Source: Planktomarina temperata RCA23
Lineage (GTDB): Bacteria; Pseudomonadota; Alphaproteobacteria; Rhodobacterales; Rhodobacteraceae
DNA: 64,000 nt
Direction of reading: 5' to 3'
Assembly (NCBI RefSeq): GCF_000738435.1
Contig: NZ_CP003984.1
Coordinates: forward strand, 992,001 to 1,056,000
Shown here: piece by piece, positions 52,403 to 61,642 of the stretch
How positions within the stretch are numbered: the first letter of the stretch is position 1
Layout: every line of letters starts with the position of its first letter
The notes under the pieces: generated by a model
Told to the model about the DNA's origin: nothing
What the model saw: the letters and a program-made list of their open reading frames with translations, nothing else
The model's database searches: none
Program-made: the position numbers and the translations under genes

Positions 52403-53608
52403 ATGTCACTGTCCCAAGGCCGCTCCTATCTCGCCATCCCGGGCCCTTCGGTCATGCCCGAGCGTGTTTTGCGCGCGATGCATCAACCCTGCCCAAATAT
52501 CTATGAGGGCGGATTGATTGAGCTGACCCATAGTTTGATTCCCGATCTGAAACATCTGGCCAGCACGTCCGGGCAGGCGGCAATCTATATCGCCAATGGC
52601 CATGGTGCTTGGGAGGCCGCTGTCTCTAATGTGTTGGCCGCTGGCGATACGGTCTTGGTCTTGGCAACCGGACGGTTTTGCGAAGGCTGGGGCGAAATGG
52701 CCCGCGCGCTTGGGGTCACTGTGGAAACCTTGGATTTTGGCAATCGCGCGACGATTGACTTGGCGCAGGTCGAGGCCCATCTTGCCGCCGATCGCTCTGG
52801 CCGCATCAAAGCTGTGATGGCGGTCCAGGTGGACACATCGACCTCTGTGCTCAACGATATTGCCGCTCTGCGGCGCAGTTTGGATGCCGCGGGGCATGGG
52901 GCTTTGCTCATGGTGGATTGTATCGCCAGCCTGGGCTGCGATAAGTTTTTAATGGATGAATGGGGCGTCGATCTCATGGTCACAGCCTGTCAAAAAGGCC
53001 TGATGACCCCGCCGGGCATTTCCTTTGTGTTTTTCTCTGATAAGGCTGCCGCGGCACGCAATGCGATGACCCGGGTGAGTTCATATTGGGACTGGAATGC
53101 GCGCATAAATCCCGAATATTTTTATCAATATTTCTGCGGCACTGCGCCAACGCAGCATTTGCTGGGGTTGCGGGAGGCTTTGGATATGATTCTCGAGGAA
53201 GAATTACGTCATGTCTGGGCGCGGCATGAGGCGATTGCGCGGGCGGTTTGGGCGGCTTGCGACGCTTGGGGTAAAGGCGGGCCATTGGCGATGAATATCG
53301 CCGATCCGGCTCTGCGCAGCCACGCTGTCACGGCGCTTTCGATTGAGGCGCCCAATGGGCTGAATTTGCGCCGCTGGACAGAGCATCAGGCCGGGCTGAC
53401 GCTGGGCATAGGGTTGAATATGGCCACAGATGACGATCCGAATGCGGATGGGTTTTTCCGCATTGGGCATATGGGGCATGTCAATGCGCAGATGATCATG
53501 GGAACGCTTGGCGCCATCCAATCGGGCATGATGGCCTTAGATATTCCCCATGGTAAGGGGGGATTGGAGGCCGCGGCGCGTTTGCTGGCAGAGGCGACCC
53601 GCGGCTAG
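52403..53608 (+). CDS. class V aminotransferase (serine/alanine-glyoxylate aminotransferase type)
   Basis: A 401-residue PLP enzyme. YLAIPGPSVMPERVLRAMHQ is the family N-terminus; YIANGHGAWEAAVSNVLAAG, then ATGRFCEGWGEMARALGV; MAVQVDTSTSVLNDIAALRR; LMVDCIASLGCDKFLMDEWG with the cofactor Asp; the PLP Lys in VTACQKGLMTPPGISFVFF (~197). It probably converts serine or alanine plus glyoxylate into hydroxypyruvate or pyruvate plus glycine, as in the photorespiration-like or serine cycle. The substrate is not certain, so no symbol is given. It converges on the next gene with one base between the stops. Confidence 0.87.
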   Translation: MSLSQGRSYLAIPGPSVMPERVLRAMHQPCPNIYEGGLIELTHSLIPDLKHLASTSGQAAIYIANGHGAWEAAVSNVLAAGDTVLVLATGRFCEGWGEMARALGVTVETLDFGNRATIDLAQVEAHLAADRSGRIKAVMAVQVDTSTSVLNDIAALRRSLDAAGHGALLMVDCIASLGCDKFLMDEWGVDLMVTACQKGLMTPPGISFVFFSDKAAAARNAMTRVSSYWDWNARINPEYFYQYFCGTAPTQHLLGLREALDMILEEELRHVWARHEAIARAVWAACDAWGKGGPLAMNIADPALRSHAVTALSIEAPNGLNLRRWTEHQAGLTLGIGLNMATDDDPNADGFFRIGHMGHVNAQMIMGTLGAIQSGMMALDIPHGKGGLEAAARLLAEATRG

Positions 53609-53609
53609 C

Positions 53610-54719
53610 CTAGGCCGATCTTGCGGCTTTCAGGGCTTCGGGCAAGGCTTTTGCAACCAAATCCATCGCCGCTTCATCGCCGCAAGAGATGCGAATGCAA
53701 CGGTTCATCGGTGCCACGAAAGGCATGCGGATAAACAAAGCGCGTGCGATCATCTGCTCGAGAACTGAGCGGGCAAAATCGCCATCTCTGCCGCAATCTA
53801 TCGTGACGAAATTTGTGGCTGAGGGCAGGGCAATGAGGCCATTGTCTTGGGCAATCTGCGCGAGGGTCTCGCGGCTTTTCGCCACTTTTTGCTTGATGCC
53901 GTCCACATAGGCCTGGTCTTTGAGGGCCGCCAAGGCTCCGGCCTGCGAAATTCGCGACAGGCCGAAATGATTGCGCAGTTTGTCGAAGGCACAGATCAGC
54001 GATTTTGGCCCAATGGCATAGCCCACGCGCGCTCCCGCCATCCCATAGGCTTTGGAAAAGGTCCGCAGACGGATCACATTGTCTGTTTCGGGCCGCAAGT
54101 CGGGCGCAGTGCCGTTTGGCGCCAATTCAATATAGGCTTCATCGAGCACCAAGAGGCTAGACTTGGGTAAATTATCAATCAATTCTTGCACAGTATCAGC
54201 GCTGTGCCAGCTGCCCATTGGATTGTCAGGATTGGCGAAATAGACCAGTTTCGCGCCCAATAGGCGGGCCTGCTCGGCAAGGCCCCGGGGGTCTTCGTGA
54301 TCATCCAGATATGGCACCATATGCAGGGTGCCGCCATTGCCGGCGGCATGATAATTAAACGTCGGATAGGCCCCGTGGGAGGTGAGGATGGCATCTCCAG
54401 ATGCAACGGTCAGGCGGGTCAAGGTCAATAAGAGACCGTCAATGCCTTCGCCGAGGGTGATATGGCCCGGATCAATGTTGTGATGCGCGGCCAGCGCTTG
54501 TTTCAGATCATGATTTTCCGGGTCGCCATATTGCCAAACCTCCTGCGCCGCTTGTGCCATCGCCTCGATTGAACGGGGCGAGGGGCCAAATTGGCTTTCA
54601 TTGGCGCCCAGCCTGGCCGAGAAAGCCCGGCCCAAGGCCCTCTCTTGGGTTTCTGGTCCGACAAAGGGGACGCTGGCTGGCAAGGATTTGGCCAAGGCGG
54701 TGAGCGCATTATGTGACAT
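53610..54719 (-). CDS. class I/II aminotransferase, histidinol-phosphate aminotransferase-like
   Basis: A 369-residue PLP aminotransferase. GRAFSARLGANESQFGPSPR is the HisC-like start; YGDPENHDLKQALAAHHNID and HITLGEGIDGLLLTL follow; YFANPDNPMGSW, LLVLDEAYIELAP and the PLP Lys in LRTFSKAYGMAGARVGYAIG are the classical fold-type I motifs. Either HisC (histidine synthesis) or the related aromatic or phosphonate-type aminotransferases fit; the overall look resembles HisC2-like proteins. An ATG six codons upstream is in frame; ggagaccgtgcc before 54719 supports this start. valS follows in the same direction upstream with 35 bp between, so cotranscription is possible. Confidence 0.85.
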   Translation of the reverse strand: MSHNALTALAKSLPASVPFVGPETQERALGRAFSARLGANESQFGPSPRSIEAMAQAAQEVWQYGDPENHDLKQALAAHHNIDPGHITLGEGIDGLLLTLTRLTVASGDAILTSHGAYPTFNYHAAGNGGTLHMVPYLDDHEDPRGLAEQARLLGAKLVYFANPDNPMGSWHSADTVQELIDNLPKSSLLVLDEAYIELAPNGTAPDLRPETDNVIRLRTFSKAYGMAGARVGYAIGPKSLICAFDKLRNHFGLSRISQAGALAALKDQAYVDGIKQKVAKSRETLAQIAQDNGLIALPSATNFVTIDCGRDGDFARSVLEQMIARALFIRMPFVAPMNRCIRISCGDEAAMDLVAKALPEALKAARSA

Positions 54720-54754
54720 GGCACGGTCTCCAGGCAAAAAGATCTCTGCGCAGC

Positions 54755-57682
54755 CTATCCGATTTCTTGCAATCTTGCCAATGCTATAGAGAGTTTAGCC
54801 TCTTCCTCTTCACGGGCTTCGAGATTGGCGCGTGTTTCGGCCAAGACCTCTGGGGGGGCGGAGGCGGCGAATTTGGGGTTGTTCAAACGCCCGCGAAGGC
54901 CGCCGAGTTCTTTCGCCAATTTCCCCATGCTTTTTTCAAGGCGCATTCTCTCCGCCGCCACATCGATAATATCTGCCAAGGGCAGGCCGAAGGTGGCTTG
55001 GGGCGCCGTAATGGTGATGGCGCCTTTTGGCATCTCTGACACTTTGGTCACCTCGGTGATCCGAGCCATTTGCTGAATCTGCGCCATATTGGCCGCCAAA
55101 GCCGCTTCACCGGCCGGGCTGATTGTCACTTGCACCAAGGGCACTTTTGCACCGGCAGGCACATTCATCTGTGCACGGGCAGAGCGGATGGAATCAATCA
55201 ATGAAATGGCCCAGCTGATTTCCTCGCTGGCGGCCGTATCGACCAATTCGAGCCCATATTCCGGCCAATCTTGATGCACCAACATATGGCTGCGCTTTGC
55301 GGTGATGCCCCAGAGCTCTTCGGTGATAAAGGGCATGATGGGATGCAGTAGGGTCATGGATTGCTCCAAGACCCAAGCCAGTGTGATTTGTGTTTCCAAT
55401 CGCCCGGCGTCGCCGCTGGAATGGCTGCCTTTTAAAATTGGCTTTGACAGTTCGAGATAGCGATCGCACAACGTGCCCCAGACAAAACCGTAGAGCGCAG
55501 AGGCCGCATCATTAAAGCGATAGCCGTCCAGCGCGGCATCCACCGCCACGCGCACCCGCCCAACTTCGCCAATGATCCATTTGTTGAGTGCCAAATCTGG
55601 ACTTGGAAGGGAGCAGCTTCGGTGTTCAAATGCCTCATTGAATTGTGCAAAAGAACAGGCATTCCAGAGCTTTGTTCCAAAATTTCGATATCCCGCAATG
55701 CGCTGCATATCCAGCTTGAGCACCCCACCCAAAGAGGCCATCGACGCATTGGTAAAGCGCAGAGCATCGGCGCCAAATTCGTCGATAATCTCAAGCGGAT
55801 CGACGACATTTCCGGTTGATTTGCTCATCTTCTTCCCCTTGGCATCACGCACCAACCCGTGCAGGTAGATGGTGTTGAAGGGGACTTGATCGACCACGGC
55901 CAATTGCATCATCATCATCCGTGCGACCCAGAAAAATAAGATGTCAGAGCCCGTGATGAGATCAGAGGTGGGGAAAAACCTTTGCAGCATATCGTTTTGC
56001 GCATCGGCCTCAGCCTCGCCGCTCCAGCCCAAAGTTCCGATAGGCCAAAGACCGGAGGAGAACCAAGTGTCCAGCACATCGGGATCACGGGTGAGAGAGG
56101 CGTCGGGGCCGGCCATGGCTTGCGCCTCTGCTTCGGTCGCGGCGCAATATTGCGCGCCGGTCTCATCAAACCAAACAGGGATTTGATGGCCCCACCACAA
56201 TTGCCTTGAAATGCACCAAGGCTCGATGTTTTCGAGCCAATGAAAATAAACTTTCTTTTCAGACTCGGGCAGAATTTTAACCCGGCCATCACGCACCGCC
56301 TCCAGCGCAGGGGCGACGATTTTGTCCGTGTCAACAAACCATTGATCGGTCAGCATCGGCTCAATCACCACTTTGGAGCGGTCGCCGAAAGGCTGCATGA
56401 TGGGTTTATTCTCCACCAAGGGCACCAGCTGGGTGGTTTGCTGCCTCTCTGCATCGGTGAGGGTGTCTTCGGTCATCACCGCCAAACCTTCGCGGGTGAT
56501 GTCATCGACAATTTTCTTGCGCGCCTCAAAACGATCCATGCCGCGATAGGCATCCGGCACCATATTCATGGCGGCAATTTTGGCGTCGTCAAAGCTCTCT
56601 TCGCCATTGGCGATGCGCTGGGCGGTGGCCGCCTCTTGCGCATAGGCCTGTCCATCGGCGCGCAGATTGGCTTTTGTGTCCATCAGATTATACATCGGAA
56701 TGCCGGCGCGTTTGGCGACTTGATAGTCGTTGAAATCATGCGCCCCGGTGATTTTGACCGCGCCAGACCCAAAGTCTTTGTCGGGGTACTCATCGGTGAT
56801 GATGGGAATCAAGCGCCGTTGCGCTTTGGGCCCGACGGGAATTTCACACATCATCCCAACAATCGGCGCATAGCGCTCGTCGGAGGGATGCACCGCAACT
56901 GCACCGTCGCCCAACATGGTCTCTGGGCGGGTGGTGGCAATGGAGATATAGTCGCGCTCTTCTTGCAACGTGATGTTGCCGTCTTCATCTCTCTCCACAT
57001 AGGTATATGTCGCGCCACCGGCTAAGGGATATTTAAAATGCCACATGTGACCGGCAACTTCGATATTCTCCACTTCAAGATCTGAGATAGCTGTTTCGAA
57101 ATGTGGATCCCAATTGACCAGACGCTTGCCTCGGTAAATCAGGCCTTTGTTGTACATTTCAACGAAGACTTTGATCACGGCATCGTGGAAATTCGGGCTG
57201 TTTTCATGGCCCGTACGCGTGTCACCCTGCGCGCCTGCCATGGTAAAGGCTGTGCGATCCCAATCGCAGGAGGCGCCCAAGCGTTTGAGCTGATTTACAA
57301 TTGTACCGCCTGATTGCTCTTTCCATTGCCAGACTTTTTCCAAGAATTTCTCACGCCCCAGGGCCACACGGCCCGGTTCGCCCCGCTCTGCCAATTGCCG
57401 CTCAACGACCATCTGTGTGGCGATGCCCGCATGGTCTGTCCCAGCCTGCCACAGGGTGTCAAAGCCGCGCATCCGGTGCCAGCGCACCAAGATATCTTGC
57501 AAAGTATTGTTAAAGGCATGACCCATATGCAAAACACCCGTGACATTGGGCGGGGGGATCATGATGCAATAGCTTGATGCTCCGGGTTTGGCATTGGCCC
57601 CGGCTGTAAAACAGCCCGCCGCCTCCCAGGCTTTGTAAAGACGATCTTCAGCTTCTGCTGCGTTGAATTTTTCCATGGCCAT
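54755..57682 (-). CDS. valS: valyl-tRNA synthetase
   Basis: A 975-residue class I synthetase, full length. [20 protein letters not shown] contains the H-I-G-H-like nucleotide motif (HMGH, ~50); the CP1 editing domain covers ~200-390 ([20 protein letters not shown]); [17 protein letters not shown] and [15 protein letters not shown] follow; KMSKS is in [20 protein letters not shown] (~560). The C-terminal tRNA-binding and coiled-coil Val-tRNA arm covers ~880-975 ([20 protein letters not shown]). The ATG three codons in ([15 protein letters not shown]) is an equally good start. Cytosolic, essential. Confidence 0.97.
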   Translation of the reverse strand: MAMEKFNAAEAEDRLYKAWEAAGCFTAGANAKPGASSYCIMIPPPNVTGVLHMGHAFNNTLQDILVRWHRMRGFDTLWQAGTDHAGIATQMVVERQLAERGEPGRVALGREKFLEKVWQWKEQSGGTIVNQLKRLGASCDWDRTAFTMAGAQGDTRTGHENSPNFHDAVIKVFVEMYNKGLIYRGKRLVNWDPHFETAISDLEVENIEVAGHMWHFKYPLAGGATYTYVERDEDGNITLQEERDYISIATTRPETMLGDGAVAVHPSDERYAPIVGMMCEIPVGPKAQRRLIPIITDEYPDKDFGSGAVKITGAHDFNDYQVAKRAGIPMYNLMDTKANLRADGQAYAQEAATAQRIANGEESFDDAKIAAMNMVPDAYRGMDRFEARKKIVDDITREGLAVMTEDTLTDAERQQTTQLVPLVENKPIMQPFGDRSKVVIEPMLTDQWFVDTDKIVAPALEAVRDGRVKILPESEKKVYFHWLENIEPWCISRQLWWGHQIPVWFDETGAQYCAATEAEAQAMAGPDASLTRDPDVLDTWFSSGLWPIGTLGWSGEAEADAQNDMLQRFFPTSDLITGSDILFFWVARMMMMQLAVVDQVPFNTIYLHGLVRDAKGKKMSKSTGNVVDPLEIIDEFGADALRFTNASMASLGGVLKLDMQRIAGYRNFGTKLWNACSFAQFNEAFEHRSCSLPSPDLALNKWIIGEVGRVRVAVDAALDGYRFNDAASALYGFVWGTLCDRYLELSKPILKGSHSSGDAGRLETQITLAWVLEQSMTLLHPIMPFITEELWGITAKRSHMLVHQDWPEYGLELVDTAASEEISWAISLIDSIRSARAQMNVPAGAKVPLVQVTISPAGEAALAANMAQIQQMARITEVTKVSEMPKGAITITAPQATFGLPLADIIDVAAERMRLEKSMGKLAKELGGLRGRLNNPKFAASAPPEVLAETRANLEAREEEEAKLSIALARLQEIG

Positions 57683-57743
57683 AATAGGGGGGTATCCTTC
57701 GAATTTGTCTCCGAATACCTATTTCTCTGGGCGAGTGAAAGCC

Positions 57744-58340
57744 CTAGCTGACCAAAGGCGCGCGCGCGCCGGGGCGCAGGACGGCCGGGTCGTAGGGTTG
57801 CCGCGCAAAAACCTCGCGAACCCGCTGTGCAAAATGTTCAATCGGCAAGGTGTCATAGTCAGGATCGAAGCTGTTTTGGTCCCAACGTTCGCAGAAGGTT
57901 GCACAGTCGTCAAAATAGATATGGCCGCGATAGGTTTCGCGCTTGTCTCGGTTGCCGCCCACGTGATGGCCATAATAGAGCATCTGAAAATCACCGTGTT
58001 TCTCAACAACCCAGGCGCATTGTTCCCGCACAAAGGGGCGCAGGATCGCTGCGGCATATTCGTCGTGATTGTAGGGCGCGAAAATATCGCCGATATCATG
58101 CAACAGCGCAGAGACAATCCAATCGGTATCGGCTCCATCGCGCTCCGCGCGGGTGGCCGATTGCAGCGAATGGCCCAGACGCGTCACCTGATAGCCAGAG
58201 AGGCCTTCATCCAGCGCAACCAATGCCCGGAGCAGGCGATCGGCAGTGCCCTTGGTATATTCAATCTCATGTTCCGTGAGAAAGGCATAATCTGCCGCAT
58301 CGCCATCTTTCATGGCGCGAAATTTGACTTGATCCATCAT
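57744..58340 (-). CDS. HD-domain oxygenase-like protein, candidate TmpB/PhnZ-type phosphonate oxygenase
   Basis: A 198-residue HD-domain protein. FRAMKDGDAADYAFLTEHEI (~7-26) opens it. The likely di-iron ligands are H57 (RLGHSLQSATRA), H81-D82 (ALLHDIGDIFAPY), H92, H115 (VVEKHGDFQMLYYGHH) and D154 (RWDQNSFDPDYD). The set and the LLHDIGD/KHGDFQMLYYGHH pattern resemble TmpB of Leisingera and PhnZ, mixed-valent di-iron oxygenases that cleave the C-P bond of hydroxyphosphonates. The PhyH-type gene just upstream overlaps it by four bases, the TmpA/PhnY-TmpB/PhnZ arrangement. Activity is inferred; an ordinary HD phosphohydrolase remains possible. Confidence 0.72.
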   Translation of the reverse strand: MMDQVKFRAMKDGDAADYAFLTEHEIEYTKGTADRLLRALVALDEGLSGYQVTRLGHSLQSATRAERDGADTDWIVSALLHDIGDIFAPYNHDEYAAAILRPFVREQCAWVVEKHGDFQMLYYGHHVGGNRDKRETYRGHIYFDDCATFCERWDQNSFDPDYDTLPIEHFAQRVREVFARQPYDPAVLRPGARAPLVS

Positions 58341-59209
58341 CTGTACATCTCGGCTTTGCCCTCGGCGCCCGCCATCATGACTTTGGCCTGTTCTGTTCGA
58401 ATTTCTTCGTAGAGTAAAAGATCCTCTGGATGAAACAAGCCCTTTGGCGCGTCGCAGAGGGTGAAATTTCCCGTGTCACAATTGCCGCGCATCGGCACGC
58501 CGTAATCGGGCGCATTATTGGGTTTTTTGACATGTGGGCTTAAAAAGCGCATCACAACACCAATTCTGCGGTCATCGCTTGTATTGGCGCCCGAGCCGTG
58601 GATCATCAAGCCGTGGTGCAGGCTGATCTCGCCCGTCGCCAGGGCGCCGCTTGATTTGTCTTCCTGTGCCACATCCACCTTGATTTCTTGACCGCGTGAC
58701 AGCAGGTTCAGCTCATCAAAGCTGTCCTCATGGGGAATAATAGGGCTTTTGTGACTGCCTTTCACAAAATCCATACATCCGCTTTGAGGCGTTGCCGGAG
58801 AGAGCGCCAGCCAAGCGGTGAGTATCCCATCAATTTCACCCAAACCCCAATAGGCCAAGTCTTGGTGCATCGTCACCACATGTTTTGTCCGCGGCTCTTT
58901 GATCAAAAACTCTGTCGAATACAGTAAGACATCAGGCCCCAAAATACCCTCAACCACATCCAATATCGCGCTATGGGCGGCGATCTCATAGGCCAGCGGC
59001 ATAACGATATGTGCATTGACCCGTTTGTATACATTCAAAGCCCGTGGCAGGCCGTTGTCGAGCCAATCGCCTTCAATCGCTTCCAATTGGGCGCGCCAAT
59101 CTGCACATTGCTGCGCAGAAATTGCAGGGATGGGGCATAAAAAACCGTCCTCCCAATAGCTTTGGATCTGGGCGTCGGACAGGCGATGAGAGGTTTGGGC
59201 GTTTGGCAT
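58337..59209 (-). CDS. PhyH-family Fe(II)/2-oxoglutarate dioxygenase, candidate TmpA/PhnY-type
   Basis: A 290-residue dioxygenase of the phytanoyl-CoA dioxygenase family. The iron triad is H-x-D in VTMHQDLAYWG (~135) and a distal His in SLHHGLMIHGSGAN (~208), followed by the 2-oxoglutarate-binding Arg in RIGVVMRFLS. WEDGFLCPIPAISAQQCADW is the family N-terminus. In TmpAB and PhnYZ systems this type hydroxylates the carbon next to phosphorus, making the substrate of the HD-domain partner encoded directly downstream with a 4-bp overlap. Substrates there are trimethylaminoethyl- or aminoethylphosphonate; here they are not known. No phosphonate transporter is nearby. Confidence 0.78.
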   Translation of the reverse strand: MPNAQTSHRLSDAQIQSYWEDGFLCPIPAISAQQCADWRAQLEAIEGDWLDNGLPRALNVYKRVNAHIVMPLAYEIAAHSAILDVVEGILGPDVLLYSTEFLIKEPRTKHVVTMHQDLAYWGLGEIDGILTAWLALSPATPQSGCMDFVKGSHKSPIIPHEDSFDELNLLSRGQEIKVDVAQEDKSSGALATGEISLHHGLMIHGSGANTSDDRRIGVVMRFLSPHVKKPNNAPDYGVPMRGNCDTGNFTLCDAPKGLFHPEDLLLYEEIRTEQAKVMMAGAEGKAEMYR

Positions 59210-59350
59210 CGTGAACTCCTTGAATGCACAAAATGCGCCATATCAAAATGCAGCAGTCTTGCCTGAACACGACATCCGCGAATTAATCTGCTTGTGGCTG
59301 GACAGTCGGGGGCAGGTTGGTACAGTTTAACCAAACTGAGGAGCAGGTGC

Positions 59351-61636
59351 GTGGAAAAATTTGGAAAGAGCCAATCGGTATTGCGGCGCGAAGATGATCG
59401 TTTTCTGACGGGGCGCGGGCAATATGTGGATGATACCACGCCGGAGGGGGCGTTACATGGCTATGTGCTGCGTTCAAGCTACGCGCATGGGGTGATCACA
59501 GCGCTGGACACGCAAGAGGCGGAAGAGGCTGAGGGGGTGCATCTCGTGCTCACTGCGGCCGCGCTTGAGACGGCGGGACTCTCGGGCAAGATGGAGGCCA
59601 GTCTGGTGAAAAACCAAGATGGCCAATTGGCGCCTAACACAGATCGGTTTTTGTTGGCCAAAGACAAGGTGCGCTTTGTGGGGGAACCGGTGGCCATGGT
59701 CTTTGCTGAGACCTATGCGCAGGCGCGGGCCGCGGCGGATATGATTGAGCTCGAGGTTGATGATCTGCCGGTGCATCTTGAGTTGCAACCGGGCGGGCCC
59801 AATTTGCATGAGGCAGCGCCGAATAATGTCGCCTTTGACTGGGCTTTAGGTGACAGCGCGCAGATGGAGGCGGTGAAAGCCAAAGCGGCCCATGTGTTGA
59901 GTTTCGAGATTTCCGACAACCGTGTGATTTGTAATTCCATGGAGCCGCGGGGCTGCTGGGCGGATATAGAAGATGGGCGGGTGCACCTGTGCGTGAATGG
60001 CCAGGGGGTCTGGTCGCAAAAGGGGCAATTGGCGAAGATGTTGGGCCTGCCCGAAAGCGAGATCCGCGTGACCAACCCCGACGTCGGTGGCGGCTTTGGT
60101 ATGAAAGCCATGGCCTATCCGGAGTATTTCCTAGCCGGGCAGGCCGCGCGCATGCTCAATCGTTCGGTGCGTTGGATGTCGGACAGATCGGAGGCGATGC
60201 TGTCGGACAATGGTGGTCGGGACCTCACCTCAACGGCAACGCTGGCTTTGGATGCTGATCATAAGATCATCGGGTATCAGGTGCATACGCTGGCCAATAT
60301 GGGCGCCTATTCGGGTCAATTTGCCCAGCCCATTCAAACGCAGCTGTTTTCAAAAGTTTTGACCGGTCTTTACGATATCCCGGTTGCGCATCTGCAAGTG
60401 ACCGGGATTTACACCAACACCACGCAGGTAGATGCCTATCGTGGGGCTGGACGTCCTGAGGCGATTTACGTTTTGGAACGGGCCATGGATTACGCGGCCC
60501 GTGCGCTGGGCATTGATGCTTGGGATTTTCGCCGGCGTAACTTCATCGCCCCAGAGAAATTTCCCTATAAGACGGCCAGCCAAGTGCGCTACGATGTGGG
60601 GGATTTCGGTCTTGTCTTGGATCGTTTGGCCCAAGAGGCCGCGCGCGACGACTTTGAGGCGCGGCGCGCAGCAAGTGCGCAAAAGGGTCTGCTGCGTGGC
60701 CTGGGGCTGTGCTGTTATATCGAAAGTATTTTAGGCAACCCGACCGAGACCTCGCGGGTTGTGTTTCAGGCCGATGGCAGCGTTGATCTTTATGTGGGCA
60801 CGCAGTCCGGAGGGCAGGGGCATGAAACGGTTTATGCCCAATATCTGGCAGATCAAACCGGCCTGCCGGTGGACCAGATCAACGTGATCCAAGGCGACAG
60901 CGATCTCATTCCCACGGGGGGCGGAACGGGTGGATCGCGCTCTGCGACGGTGCAAAATTCCGCGACTTTGGCCTTGGTTACTGTGATGACCGAGGCTTAT
61001 AAGCTCTTTTTGGCGGAACATCATGAGGCCGATTCCGCGGATGTGAGCTTTGATGACGAGGTGTTTCGGATTGCGGGCTCCAACGTGGTGTTCAGCTGGT
61101 TGGATGCGGCCAAACTGGCGCGTGAGGCCGGGCAGTCGGCGCTTTTGGATGTGACGCAATCGGCGACTTTGGATGATTTGAGCTTCCCCAATGGGGCGCA
61201 TTTGGCGGAAGTGGAAGTTGATCCGCAGACCGGGCAATCACAGGTCGTGCGCTATGTCATCGTCGATGATTTCGGCTATCTTCTCAATCCCATGTTGGTG
61301 GAGGGGCAGGTGCATGGCGGCGTGGTTCAAGGGCTGGGGCAGGCCATGATGGAACATGTGGTATATGATGACAACGGCCAGCTTCTGACAGCCAGCTTTA
61401 TGGACTATGGCATGCCGCGGGCTGCCGATGTGCCGATGTTTGACTTCAACTCCGTCGTGGTGCCCTCAACCGCCAATCCTATTGGCATGAAAGGCTGCGG
61501 TGAGGCTGGCACCATTGGCTCAATGGCCGCTGTATCCAATGCGGTGATGGACGCTTTGGCCTCAAAGGGTGTCACGCGGGCGGATATGCCCTTCACGCCG
61601 CAGCGGGTTTGGAGCATGTTGCAAAACGCAGGCTAA
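59351..61636 (+). CDS. orphan form II CoxL-type molybdopterin subunit
   Basis: A 761-residue member of the xanthine-oxidase family starting at GTG 59351, with gaggagcaggtgc before it; an earlier frame start at 59294 lacks such a site. VLRREDDRFLTGRGQYVDDT, GGGFGMKAMAYPEYFLAGQA, VDAYRGAGRPEAIYVLERAM (active-site loop ~360-379), TQSGGQGHETVYAQYL and GMKGCGEAGTIGSMAAVS are seen. The AYRGAGR loop again marks form II. No coxS or coxM gene accompanies it, so it must borrow electron-transfer subunits from elsewhere (perhaps the 19944-23602 operon) or is regulated separately. It is diverged from the operon copy, so it is not a recent duplicate. Confidence 0.9.
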   Translation: MEKFGKSQSVLRREDDRFLTGRGQYVDDTTPEGALHGYVLRSSYAHGVITALDTQEAEEAEGVHLVLTAAALETAGLSGKMEASLVKNQDGQLAPNTDRFLLAKDKVRFVGEPVAMVFAETYAQARAAADMIELEVDDLPVHLELQPGGPNLHEAAPNNVAFDWALGDSAQMEAVKAKAAHVLSFEISDNRVICNSMEPRGCWADIEDGRVHLCVNGQGVWSQKGQLAKMLGLPESEIRVTNPDVGGGFGMKAMAYPEYFLAGQAARMLNRSVRWMSDRSEAMLSDNGGRDLTSTATLALDADHKIIGYQVHTLANMGAYSGQFAQPIQTQLFSKVLTGLYDIPVAHLQVTGIYTNTTQVDAYRGAGRPEAIYVLERAMDYAARALGIDAWDFRRRNFIAPEKFPYKTASQVRYDVGDFGLVLDRLAQEAARDDFEARRAASAQKGLLRGLGLCCYIESILGNPTETSRVVFQADGSVDLYVGTQSGGQGHETVYAQYLADQTGLPVDQINVIQGDSDLIPTGGGTGGSRSATVQNSATLALVTVMTEAYKLFLAEHHEADSADVSFDDEVFRIAGSNVVFSWLDAAKLAREAGQSALLDVTQSATLDDLSFPNGAHLAEVEVDPQTGQSQVVRYVIVDDFGYLLNPMLVEGQVHGGVVQGLGQAMMEHVVYDDNGQLLTASFMDYGMPRAADVPMFDFNSVVVPSTANPIGMKGCGEAGTIGSMAAVSNAVMDALASKGVTRADMPFTPQRVWSMLQNAG

Positions 61637-61642
61637 GTCGTC

